A stretch of DNA of 64,000 nt from positions 1,535,795-1,599,794 of the forward strand of contig JADWOT020001577.1 in NCBI GenBank assembly GCA_036345935.2. The letters are read 5' to 3'. The stretch comes from Taenia hydatigena (Eukaryota; Platyhelminthes; Cestoda; Cyclophyllidea; Taeniidae). Numbering within the stretch: the stretch's first letter is position 1; the number at the start of each line of letters is the position of its first letter. Positions 51,101-62,762 of the stretch are shown piece after piece. Position numbers and translations under genes: made by a program. The notes under the pieces were generated by a model. That model was not told the DNA's origin and searched no databases. It was given only the letters and a program-made list of their open reading frames with translations.

Positions 51101-51840
51101 GTGAAAATCGCAGGTCGTTGGCAGCGCCTCCTCCAGTTTCACCTTCCACACTACTTCCTGAAGTGGTACCTACATTAATAGTTTCCATGCGTTGCGTTGC
51201 TTGTCAGTACGTCTAAATTTCCTCTTTTTGGCTAAGCCAAACAAGCTCTTCCCTATTTTTAGGTTGCGTCCATTGTGATACTATCCTAAGCGCCAAGGTG
51301 CAACCGCAGCCACTTATAGTTGCACTACAAAAGGAAGAGGCCTCAGAGTTGTGCTGATGCAGACAGTTGAGGCCCGCACAGATGTAGGCAATGCAAATGC
51401 TCCATTTGATTCGTTCTCGAAGAGCAATCAAGCATTACAACAGGAACCGGGACCGCCTAGTTCCAATTCTGATCTGACGTTGTGGTGAAAATGTACTTAA
51501 AGTAAATTTATTGACAGTGGCCTCTAACCGACATGGCCCCATGGAATAGTGCTCCCATTTCAATGGAAAGCAGGGAGGTTTGTGAAATCGATAGTCTCCC
51601 GCATAGATATGCTGAGGAGTACAATGGCTTACTTGGATACCTACGAATTCTTGTTAATCCACTTACTTAAAATCCTATTGCCTTCGGTGGTTTCCATATT
51701 GCAATTATCATCAGGCTTATTGGAAAATGCGGATGCATCAAATGCCTGCCGCCGAAATGACGACTGGCGTTGGCATTGATTCCTCACCCAATCTCATTTG
51801 TTTGCACGCTACCCTGGGTAAAACTGCTTCCGCCAATTAG
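48135..51840 (-). repeat. Arm L2 of the large inverted repeat (partner 3490-7435)
   Basis: Distal 3' flank of unit C, continuous with T at about 51840. It has about 120 bp near 50400-50530 that arm L lacks, and lacks about 250 bp that L has (about 4700-4945). A minus-strand frame of 130 codons (50919-50527) starts just after a good-looking acceptor (CTTTTTGTGTAG, ending about 50859), but arm L does not keep that frame. Confidence 0.8.
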
Positions 51841-54800
51841 CCTACAAAAATGACGCGCAAAAGTCATTGCCCTCAGTAGTCGGTGCACCAACACCAGACC
51901 GCAACTTCCTTGATGATATCTGTATGATGTAACGACTCAGGAGATAATAAAACGAACTCCTAAGCGGGAACGATGACTGCCAACTAAGCCCACCGTCGGC
52001 TAAACTATGAACATGGGAAACAAATTAGCTCCGATTTGTTTCAATATTCTTTGATCTGATTCTAACTTCATTTCGGCGTTTCTGTTTATTAAGAATTTAA
52101 CTTAGGCAAGAGAACTCAAGCAAAGGAATGGAAGCATAATCGGTAAGTTGTCTCTCACTTCTGTGTAAAGCACTTGCTAGCAGACATTAGCAAGTTTTAT
52201 GTGGAAGTTGTCAACGTTTAAAACAGAATTTTTGAGGTTTTATCAGTCTTGCCTACTTTTTACTTTTTGTCAAGCATTCGCAATCTGTAGTGTCATCGTA
52301 AGAATTTGCGCCAAAATGGGATTTAGGCTCCTTTGGCTTAAACAGTATACGAGGGTAGACGATGGAAAGCAACCCGAGTTATGGGTGATTAAAGCTCTTC
52401 ATTCTTGTGGTTCATATGCTATGGTAATCACACCGATTCAGTGACCTGATGTATGAAGATCTGGCACAAGGCATGGTGGGGAGGAGTGAGTAATGGTTAT
52501 CACGTCACCGCTTCAACCGTAACATGGACAACACACCAGGTGGGAGAGGTGATGTTGAGCAAAGCCACGTGCGAACTCGCGACTTAACCCCATGTGCGTT
52601 GACCATAACAAAGGGTAGGATGGGTGTATACATCAGCGGTTTGGCCGAGACAACTTTTCTCTGCATGCAGAATCAGCCTGAGTGTGCGTGATTTTGGACT
52701 TCAAGTGGTGGAAGACACTGCAAATGGCACTCCAAATTTGTTAGTGAGAATCGCAGTTTTAGGGAGCTGCAGTGTAAAATAGACTGCTTGGATGCACAAG
52801 GAAAGAAATTTGGCTATGACGAAAGGGTCAACATAGCCCAAAATAGTTACATGCTGTAAACATGATGTCTAGACATATTAAGAGATGCAAAGATCTACTT
52901 ATGTATCTACTGAACCTTATTTATCTACTTGCTAAAAACCGTATTGTCTGTAGTATTCATTTTAATAATCAGTAGCAAGCACACTGGCGTCCACCAACTT
53001 ATTGAAATTATTTCATCTCACAAATGCAGGCAAATATTATGTGCTAAATAACACGACTGGTGTTGAAATCGACTACTCGGCCAATCACATTAGTTGGCAT
53101 CCCACTCTGGCCTGCAATGTGACACACAAAAGCCGTGCTCCTCAGTGTCCAGAGCATCAGCGCCAAATCATTGTAATCAGTGGTTTTGCCGCAACTAGGT
53201 CCCTGTCAAACGAGCAGATTTCTTGGTGATATCTGTGCATTGAAACACCGTAAATGAAAGAAAATGATCCGGTGGCACATGCTTGTTCTCATCTTGAATT
53301 GAAACACAAAACGACAATTGGCACTAATTTGCATAAATAAACTTTGAATTGGTCCTAACTTCATTTATGTATCTCTCTGTGTTACAACTTTAGTCCTAAT
53401 GAATAAGCCTGGGTAAAGGAATAAAAACAGCAGCGTTGAAATGTGACCACTTCGTGTCGTTGCGTGGACGATACACCAGCTGTGAGAAGTGATGGGGAAT
53501 AAAATCACGCTCACATTCAAGAATTGACCCTGATATGCGTTGCCTTTAGCATAGAATGAGAGGAGTGGACGCGTTAAAAGTTTGGTCAGAACAGCGTTTT
53601 TTACACGTGTAGAATTAGGCTAAGTGCGTAGAGGTGGAGAGTTTTCCGTGCCAAATAGAATGCCTGCAGCAGCATTTAAAATTTGTTCGTGAAAATCAAA
53701 GTCAGTGGGAGCGACAATGCAAAATGAACGAATTAGATGCACAAGAAAAGGAAGTATATTTAGATTTAGAAAAATAAGCCTTTAGAAATAGGAAAACAAG
53801 CAGGTGTTAGATGCAGCAGCTTGAAATTTGGTTGGAGTGCAATGGTGATGGTTGGAGGTGGATGAGATACATGCCAAGACAAAGCTCAATATGCCAGGCT
53901 TGACCATTGCGCGTTAGACCTAAGCAAAATTCTTTTTATTATTTACCTGAATTCGCTTTTCAAACAACGGAAGTGAATTTCTGCACTCTAACGGGCAAAG
54001 CCAAATCAGCAGCAATGCTTTTCCTTATTTCCAGTGGATATACCTGCTACGAACAGTTGCTTCTCCTTCGCAGAAAGATGTTTGAGCTGTATCGCTGAGT
54101 ACCCATGTGGCTTTAGGTGTGTACATGCTTGATTGCATTAGAAATAGCTGCATGCGTGTGCGCTAAAAAGGGCCTAACATAAGTCAGAGGATGACGAAGT
54201 GCCATTTAGGAAGCTTCGTAAAGCGATCATCACGATGTTGTGTCATCATGGTGGCACCGCATTTAACTAAAGGCTAGCAATGCCGAAAGAGAATCTAAAT
54301 ACATAAACATAGTTTTTATTCCTGTTAAAATTTAAAAGGGCTGGGAGAAAATTAATTTCCGAAATGATAAGAACTGCTTGACGCGTAATCAGGCGTAAGG
54401 TTTGAAGATTTGACTCTACAAAAGCAATACTGTTGCTGCAAAGAGCGGTGCAATGTTTTTTGAAAGAGGACCTCAGAATAATGCTTTGTAATTTTATTTA
54501 GAGCGATATACTATAGAGCTTAGGAGATTTGACAAGTGATGAGCTGCATCATCGTTCAAATTTGAGAGAATCGGCCATTGTCCACCCAAACTTAGTCACC
54601 GTCTGACCCTATTCACGGCATCTCTTTTTTGTGCAAAATAAATAACACGCTTTCGCTAACTTGCGTGGTATGATAGAATCTGGACTTTTTTGCGACTTTT
54701 GCATTCGCAGAGAGACTTCCCCTCAGCTAGAGTAGTTTGCTGCGTTACCTAATAATAATCGCATCCCACACCGTCCGGATTCCTCCTATGATATTGGAGG

Positions 54801-55862
54801 TGTATAGCCCTCAAAAAATTCAACACTGAATCGCAAAATGTAGTAGTTGGATTAGATTGCAAAATAATTATCAAAGTTACCACCAGGAATGACACGTTTA
54901 AGACTTCGTGTGACCTGAGAAACTGTTAGCATGTCCATCCACATCTGTGGTGCTCCCCGTTTCGGCTACCTCACACCGTTGTCACACACCTGGGTTTGGG
55001 TTGACTCACTCATAATGCGAGGGAGAAGTCACAACATGTTATGCATGGGCCGAATGACGCATTTAATTTTCTTGTAATGACACAAAAGACGTTTCAGTAA
55101 TTGTGTAATAATAGGTGGCAGCAAAGCATGTCCATTAGGTGCGAAATCTATTCAAAGCATTTTTCTCCTTCATTGTCACCCGGTTAAAGACGTCGCGCAT
55201 TCACCGAGTCAGCGGTGATTAAAGTATGCAATTTTGTTTGACAATGTATTGAAAGTGCTGCAGAGAGTCAAAATGAATTAGCAACCATCCACAAGTGGAT
55301 CAACTCATCGTGACAGGGTGAGCCGGGGTTGAAGTGATTTTAAGGTTGTAATCTTATGGCATCATTACTAATTTCATGACATCTATTTTAGTGTAGAGGC
55401 TGGCGTCAACAACAGGCCCCAAATCCCAAACCACGAAAGTGGAATAACTTACTGATGGATTGGCGACAACTGCGCAAATTGTGAGAAGATGGTAATGGAA
55501 ATGAATAAGTGACTCATTAAGATTCTAAACCTCAGCGTTACTAGATATTACAAGCGGTTGCAGTTGCGAATCATCCACTCAAATCTGGGCACGCCCCAAG
55601 TGATCTGACTCTAGGCTGGAAGAGCCCAGCATTGAATAGCGTCAGCCACTTTATCCCATCGCATGCCTCGCTCATAGTTAAGCTATCGCTGTCCGTTATC
55701 CAGAAGCATAAACACAGGCTCTGCAATGGTTTTGCACATTTATGTGCTGAGAATTGCCATAAATTAAGCGCGTTTGAATAAGTAAATTGAACTGATCAGT
55801 CATTAAAATTTGAAGCCCAACAGTGCGCAGATTTTGAGGGAAAGAAACGCCAGCGCTTTCTC
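51840..55862 (-). repeat. Module T, 3' flank of C
   Basis: Reverse of 31177-35120, including the about 880-bp segment missing in A. It has two R sub-repeats (about 52470-52690 and 53420-53620). It shows that the longer T is the older form. Confidence 0.8.
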
Positions 55863-57050
55863 TCAAGTGGCTGAGTTGACTGTGCTGAAGTCGTATGCTG
55901 TGTTATTGACAGTGGTGGTGGGGACATCAATTGGAACGGTCTCTGTAGCATGAGTGGATGACGGACACTTCGTAAGGTGTCGGGTAAGCAAACTGCGATG
56001 GCTAAATGATGCAATACAGCGGAAGCAGCGCCAGCGCTTCACATCCATGTGTGTCTGCAAGTGCGCCCGCAGATTCGAACGATCTGCAAAGGCGCGTTGG
56101 CAGGTGAAACAGACAAAGGGCTTCTCGCCTGTGTGCGTGCGTTCGTGACCCTGAAGACGCCATTTGCGTGAGCATGCCTTATCACGAAAGCGACATTTCC
56201 ATGACAGTGAATGACTCTGTCTATGCGTATGCAGAGCGGCAGCGCTTTTGTATGCTCTTCCGCACTCCTGGCATTTCTATTTCGGTCGCGCTTCTTCGTC
56301 TACTCCCTCGGCATTCACATCACTGGGATTTGTAGGATAGTTGACATTGTTGTTTTTCCTGCCGTTGTCACTCATCGCATCTTTGTTATTGTATTGAGGG
56401 ACCCCGCTATTCGGTAAACTGGAGGCAACATCATTGGGTTCGACAAAAGGAGTTGCACTCTTGAAATTGTCAATTATGCTAAGCAGAATCGCTGGCAGCA
56501 TGTTGAGATACAAGGAAAGGCAGTCGGACGTCTGCAGACCATGCGAACTAGGCAGTGTTGAAAGACAGTATTGAAGAAGGTGAGACAGTACCAAAGAGTA
56601 ATATTTGGCGGGTGGAGCATGAATCTGTGGAGGCGTTTTGATATGACTGATCGAGGAAAGGGTTGATGAAAAATCGGGGTGCAAGGCCAGATGCCTAGGG
56701 CAATCCATGGATAGGTTCTGTCTGTTGGCAGAATTCAATGTGGCGGCTGTTGAATTTGATGAGAGCATCGAGGACATAGCGAATGAGTTGGAGTGTGTCG
56801 ATACACACTTGTGAAATTATGTCCTCGTCGGTATAGCATGTTGGCTTTGGAGATGTTTGGGTGGAAGGCGACAGTTCCAGAATGCTTGCTATGGAAAAGT
56901 CTAAGAGGAATGGGATAAATTTTGATGTGGGTGTAAGCAAAGCCCAACTAATTATGATGCGTGGGTTCGAGCAAGACTGCATCTGTCTGACAAAAAGGCA
57001 GAATGAATGCTGACAAAGATGAATTGGAAGGGCATCTTACCGTATTTCAT
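55863..57050 (-). pseudogene. Snail-type zinc-finger gene, copy C (disabled)
   Basis: Exon 1 is 57050-57041 (ATG AAA TAC G), intron 57040-56901 (140 nt, GTAAGA to CCTCTTAG), exon 2 56900-55863. It reads MKYDFSIASILEL with correct splice sites, so the 5' end is intact and shows the ancestral arrangement. Damage: a net frameshift near 56810-56830, TAG at 56279-56277 replacing the Trp before finger 1, and Cys to Arg in finger 2 (CRFRDKA). Fingers 3 and 4 are well kept ([23 protein letters not shown]). The Trp that is a stop in A is still TGG here, so A and C died independently. The poly(A) hexamer has drifted. Confidence 0.85.
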
Positions 57051-58075
57051 GGTCGAAGGGCGTCTGATGAGAGCAATGAGGCATTGCTTGACCTTATGTA
57101 TCGCATACTCGAATCTCATTGTTATGACATCCTACGACGCATTGGTCAATTGTGAGTGAGTTGGACTCGTGCACGAACAATCACCAGAAGCGATCTATCT
57201 CGTTGGGTGACATAAAAGACAAATCAACTGCTGTACAAGTTTAATTTTAGTCTACTAATCTTTGCTACATGGTTTGGGATGCAGCACGTATCCCCGCATC
57301 TGCGTATCCATGGTTGATCACGTACTCCCAAATCTGATGCACGCCTGCGAATATGCGTCAGTGGAAGCTTTCAAGAATCATTGCAACGCCTGCAACCCTT
57401 TGTCAGCATATGGATGCCACTGCCCTATACTTTTCATTGCTTGTAAAACTAGTGCATTATTACAGCCGACACCAGCGGTCGACTTGACAGATGGGCTCGA
57501 CGCGACGCTCTTCATTTTGTAGGAGTTTGTTAAAATACAATCACTTAAACACCGCAATACAGCAATGTTGAACTGGTCCATGTTGTTTGTTCATTTTAAC
57601 TAGGGAATACGGCAGTGGATGCGGTAGTGAAGCTACCTATCATGCGACTCTTAGTCAGTGCAGAGTTTAAATTGAGACGGCCACATGTTTGCTCAGTTGA
57701 CCCCACTCCACCTTTTCCAGTGCTTTCTGGTAACGAATCACCTGCACATACGAAACCATTGCGAAATCGCAAACCTGCCGATCACCATCTAGTGCCGGGA
57801 AAATTGGTGGCTCGCAAACAATTAAATCATCCATTATCTAAATAGCTCTATGCTGACGCCTCCGGGAATCTGTTACACCTTGAAATTTGTAAACATATGG
57901 TAGCGCTCACCTTTATAAACTCTTCCATCATAAGGTTGCTTTAGTATTGACAAGACGTCTTAAGCTGATCCACAAAAACTGAAAGCAGGGTGATGCCTGA
58001 CTCCCAAGGTGTAAGGTGAGGGATGGATTGAGCAACTCGCTACTTGTGGGTCCATAAATAAGCTTTCAAACAGGC
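57051..58075 (-). repeat. Module U upstream of C
   Basis: Collinear with 40052-41020 and, reversed, with 15950-17007; it extends as far as A's copy does (to the ACTTGTGGGTCCATAA block near 58045). Confidence 0.75.
57094..57145 (-). promoter_or_regulatory. Core promoter of C
   Basis: CCAAT at 57145-57141 and TACATAA at 57100-57094 on the minus strand. The second CCAAT has become ACAAT. Spacing to the ATG equals that of B2. Confidence 0.6.
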
Positions 58076-58079
58076 GTTT

Positions 58080-59275
58080 GTTTAGGCTAGTTACCTCTAT
58101 TCTTAACTCATCCTATAACATTGCAATGCACTCGGAATGGATCCATGAAGTAAATATCACGACGCTGTATCATCACGACAACTTTGCCTCTACCCAACAG
58201 AGGGAAAGGAGTATCGAAGGAAAGTCAAAATGTCAACTCAACATATCCGTATTTGGTGGGGCCTAGAGGGATTTGAATGGAACTGATCGTGATGAAAGAC
58301 ACAAAACACAATTTGGAATCTGGTCAAGTGTGTTTTGAAGATTTGAGCATACGCACGCATGGTTAGTGATTGCAATGCAGAGAGGTGTAATGCGTTTTAA
58401 CACAGAATCTCAGAATGATAGCCTTGTGATATCATGCAGGGTGCTGTATTAAATGACGTGTATGAATTGACCAGTGATGTTACACACTACCGTTCAACAA
58501 CAGAATAATCAGCTGTTGTTAATTTACATTTCGTCACTGAAAGAACTTTCTCACGGCATCGCCTACAAATGTAAAGTGAGTTGCACGCATTTGCTCACTC
58601 GTGTAAAATGATAGTAACCAGGCTGCATTGCGACTTATTACATCTGCAAAAGACCTACTCTTGGGTAGGGCACTCTGTTCGGCTATATAATTACAACAAT
58701 TATGGCCCACTTTGCTCAGAATCATTTCGACAACTTTAAGGTCCTTTTTCTTTGCGAAATTTAAAACTCAACTGTAAAATGTGTTAGCTGGATTAGATGG
58801 CACAACAGCCATCTGGGCGGCTACGAGGGATGACATGATTACAACTCAGTGTGACCTAAATAAACTGTTGTCGCCAACTTGGATTGGACATCCTCCTATG
58901 TTACGGGGGGCGGGAGACCGGATATTGAATGCACATAGGGCGAAGTCTGCGTTTAATCTGCTTACAAAAGCTCCAAAACTATTACCATGAGCACAAAGTT
59001 TGCTGCAGTATCTGCCGTTCTGAAGGGATTGTCTGATGTCAACTCGCCTTAAAGCGTAGGCCTTGGATACTTAAATGATTATTAGCCGTTCTGATCAAAA
59101 GTGAAGTAAAAGACTGTGAAAATGCGCATATATTTACTAACTACTAGTCGTTATATATAAAGTGCGTTTAAAACAGCGGCCTAAACAATGTTCAAACGAA
59201 ACCTTTGAGCTATTGAAACTCCGACAAATCACCTCATGCAGACGATTTAGTGTTACTGGGGTTGTTTGAAACATC
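58080..59275 (-). repeat. Reversed copy of F's 3' flank
   Basis: Matches 44080-45240 in reverse at about 90%. It begins just past the coding end of the lost gene; the TAA equivalent is already changed. No coding part of the gene remains. Confidence 0.75.
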
Positions 59276-59389
59276 ATTTACCCGTTTCAAAGGTAAATAC
59301 CATCCAAGCGACTTTAAATTTCACTACGTGTGGATGCTGCCTTTTATCGTTTGAAATCATTTGCGACATCTCTGGTCTTTTGTTGAGTA

Positions 59390-60290
59390 AGGTGCTATCG
59401 TAATGATACAAGATATGGGCACATCATCGTGATGATCGCTTCACGAAGCCGTTCCAAATGAACCCTCGCCATACCTTTACATTGACTTTTGTCAGGCTCA
59501 ATTCAGCACACTCGCATGTGGCCAATTCTGCTGCTCTTAAGTATGCACATAATTCAAGTGAAGTAGCTACTCACCAATCCTGGTGAAACACTTTTCCAGC
59601 GAGGAAGCTGTTGTTCTCGGTGGTTACATCCGCTTAAATTGAAAATGCATTACCGCTGATTAGCTATAACCACATTGTTTAAAAACCAACTTTATGCCAG
59701 CATAAAAAAAATTACGTTAGACCCAATTCGCACTGGTCACCGTGGATTAAAATTGAGCCCAAGCTTACTAAGTTGTGTCTTGGTATCTATTTTAACCACC
59801 AACAACCATTGCCATCGCACTGCTTCTCGTCAGAAAAACAGTCTGATTTTCAATGTCTCAGTCTGATTCCTTACTTTGTGCACCCAGATTGTTCAATTTA
59901 CAATGCAGCTCCTAAAATCCGCGAGTCTTACTAGCAAAATTAAATTCTATTAGTAATGTCCCCTTTGCCATGCTAAAACCATTAACTTCAAACAATCGAA
60001 CTGATTCTTTGCGGGTAGAAAAGGCTACGCAGACCAAACCACCCGCTTATGTGTGTCTGTCCCATTTTTATTGGAGTCAAATCATGATTGTGCTCGTGGC
60101 GGTGCTTTCTACCACCCCTATCAACTGGCGTGTCATCAGCACAGGGACACGAAGCAGTGGCCTGATGACCGTTGCCGCCCCCTCTCTTCCATCCTTGTGC
60201 TGGATTTTAATGCGCCGAAGTAAGTTATTACTTATGTTTATTTTATTCACCATCCCGTTATCCAGCATCGTCAAGTGCTTCAACTAGAGA
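59390..60290 (+). repeat. Loose T-module fragment
   Basis: Collinear with 37590-38320 and 32830-33680, diverged, with an R sub-repeat at about 60000-60230. It is not attached to any gene copy, and its orientation is opposite to its neighbours. Confidence 0.6.
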
Positions 60291-60739
60291 GGCCTCAAAC
60301 CTCTTTTTGTTTGGGATTCTGCAAGCAGCATCGCAGAAGGGAGTGTCAAATGCATGGCATGAGTTCGGCCTTAATTAGTGCGATTGATCTAGTGGCAATT
60401 GTTACATGGAAAACTGTTAATGTTCGCTAGCAAGAGCTTTGCATACCAGCGAGAGAGAACTAAGTAAATGTTTTCCTTTGCCTGACCTTCTAGCATGGGT
60501 AGAAGGCTTAACAAATAGGATTGCCAAAATACAGTTGCAATCGGTTCTAAGAATATTGCAACGAATCAGAATTGCTCTTCGCCTCATGTCCAAATTAGGA
60601 CTGAAAGTGAGCACAGGTGACATTCGCCTGTTTTGAAGGTCGGATCCTTCAACTAACACCACAAGAGCCAGTATTATTGCTTGATTACAGAGCAAAACAA
60701 TTTTGCCGCAAGAAAATTGTAAATATAAGAGAGGACTCC
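60291..60739. other. Unplaced sequence with a possible orphan exon
   Basis: Lies between T pieces and matches none of them. A stretch at about 60499-60606 is flanked by a strong acceptor-like CCTGACCTTCTAG and a GTGAGC donor-like site, and is open (AWVEGLTNRIAK at its start). I do not recognise it, and both strands are open here. Confidence 0.25.
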
Positions 60740-61562
60740 TTAACTTCGCAGCGAGAGATGACATATTTACAGCCCAGTATGACCTCAGAATCTGTTGGTG
60801 TGATGGTTAACATCTGTGGCATCCCCGTAATTTGACAACCACATGCCATTGCCAAGTTTACAACTCTGAGGGCGGCCTCTCCTAAATGTCCACTTGTAGA
60901 TCGACTAATCGTGAATGGTAACTTTACTGATTTTAAAGCACTACTACTGACTGAATACAATTGAGTGTCAAATGGGAGGCGTACACAGCATATCTACGAG
61001 CCTAAACCACAAAAATTGCAGAATCCACTGAGTGATCGATGTGGAATATACGAGTTTCGGGAAGATGGTAACGGCAAAATATAAAGCCACCTGCAAGTAA
61101 ATCGTTGCTGTTCCTAACTTCACCGTCTTCAAATTTTAAGGCGATACACTTTCGTTAACTCGCTCATGCATTAGTTCTGAGTTCTTTTGTGCGCCAAAAA
61201 TTACGCGATCAACCAGTAATGACATCATGTAGGCATCTATCGCATTCGAAGGAACAGTCTGGGCTAACACAGCCGTTTCAGACTAGGCTAAGGCGAGGAA
61301 TAGCTACCGCATCTGCCATTCTACATTGTTGGTCCGATGCCATTTCATTTCGCTGCATGCATTGAGGCCAACTAAATGTTCATTAGCCATTATTTGATCA
61401 TACGAGTGAACAGACAGACTGTGCAAAACGTACATGCATTTATTTGCTGAGATATGCCCTAAAGCAATAGCGAATAAAATGATAAATTATGCAAGTATGG
61501 CTTGAATACTTGAAACTCACTGATTCGTGGATTTGGAACGATTGAAACCACCGCACTTCCTC
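60740..61562 (-). repeat. Module T, 3' flank of D
   Basis: Reverse of 36485-37420 (flank of E) at about 80%. Poly(A) signal at 61446-61441 on the minus strand. Confidence 0.7.
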
Positions 61563-62762
61563 TTAAATGGTTGGGTTGGTAGTGTCTACGTCGTATGTCG
61601 TGTTGACTCGGGAGGTAGAGGGAGCATCACTCGCAATCGTGGTTGTAACAGAAGTAGAGAGTGGGCATATTGAAATGTGTTGGATGATGCCGCACACTTG
61701 TGGGACAGCACTAGCGCCTCATTTCCGTGTATGTATGCATATGTGATCACAGCTTCGAGCAATCAGCAAAAACGTGTTGGCAGATGGGACAGACGAAGGG
61801 CTTCTCGCCTGTGTGAGTGCGCTCGTGACCTTGCAGATTTCTTTTGTGTGCAAATGCTTTGCCGAAAAAGCCGCATTTCCACGAGAATGAATGACCTATT
61901 CCATGCGATCTCAAAGAGAATTTGCTATTGTACATCTTATCACGCTCCTGACATCTCCATTTTGGATACACTTCTCCGTCCAATCCTCCATTATTCACAG
62001 CATTAGGGATTAGAAAAGGGTCGATATCGTCATGATTCCTGCCGTTGACAATTGTCGCGCCGTTGAATGCGCTACAAGGAAATCCACTACTTGGAAAATT
62101 GGAAGCAACGTCATGATTCTTGTTAAAAATAAACTTTGAAAACATGTAGTTGCAGAATAGAAGGCGATCGGAAATCTGCAGACCAGATTCACTCGGCTGT
62201 TGCGGAAGGGAATGACAAGTAAAGTAGAGCGCTATTAAGGCACGAGGATCGAGAGGTGAAGTGGGAAGCTGTGAAAGCGCTTTAACTTGGTCCATCAATA
62301 AAAAAGGGGATGGGGACGCGGGTTGATTGGAAGGATGAGGGAGCAAAGCGTTCCAGGACATCTGTTTATTAGACCCACGTTCAAGTTGAAGCAATAAAGT
62401 TGCATTGGACTGATCGATTGAAGAATTGGAAGGGACGTTAGCAGAATTTACTGCAGCGAAATTTGATGAGGATGATAGTAATGAGGCTATGTCAATGGAT
62501 TTGGTATGTCCCGACACACAATCACGAATGGCTTTGTCGTTGGCGCTAGGGCAGGATGGCTCCAGAACCACTTGTTTAGCGGGCGACAATTCCAGAATGC
62601 TTGCTATGGAAAAGCCTAGAGGAAATGGAAATTTCAGCATGGACTTAAGAAAGCACTTATTATATACGGCTCGTAAATTTTGGCAGATCTACTTCTGTTT
62701 GACACAAAAACCACAAAAATGCTGCTGAAGTACAAGTAGAAATGCACATTACCGTGTTTCAT
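61563..62762 (-). pseudogene. Snail-type zinc-finger gene, copy D (most diverged, disabled)
   Basis: Exon 1 is 62762-62753 (ATG AAA CAC G), intron 62752-62616 (137 nt, GTAATG to CCTCTAG), exon 2 62615-61563. The start reads MKHGFSIASILELSP, so the Eh1 core is identical to the other lineage despite a diverged middle. Damage: second Cys to Arg in finger 1 (CQERDK), second Cys to Phe in finger 2 (CGFFGK), and TGA 61749-61747 within finger 3 after ADCSKL. Finger 4 is unreadable. The end equivalent is TAA 61565-61563. Promoter and poly(A) sites are intact. Confidence 0.8.
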
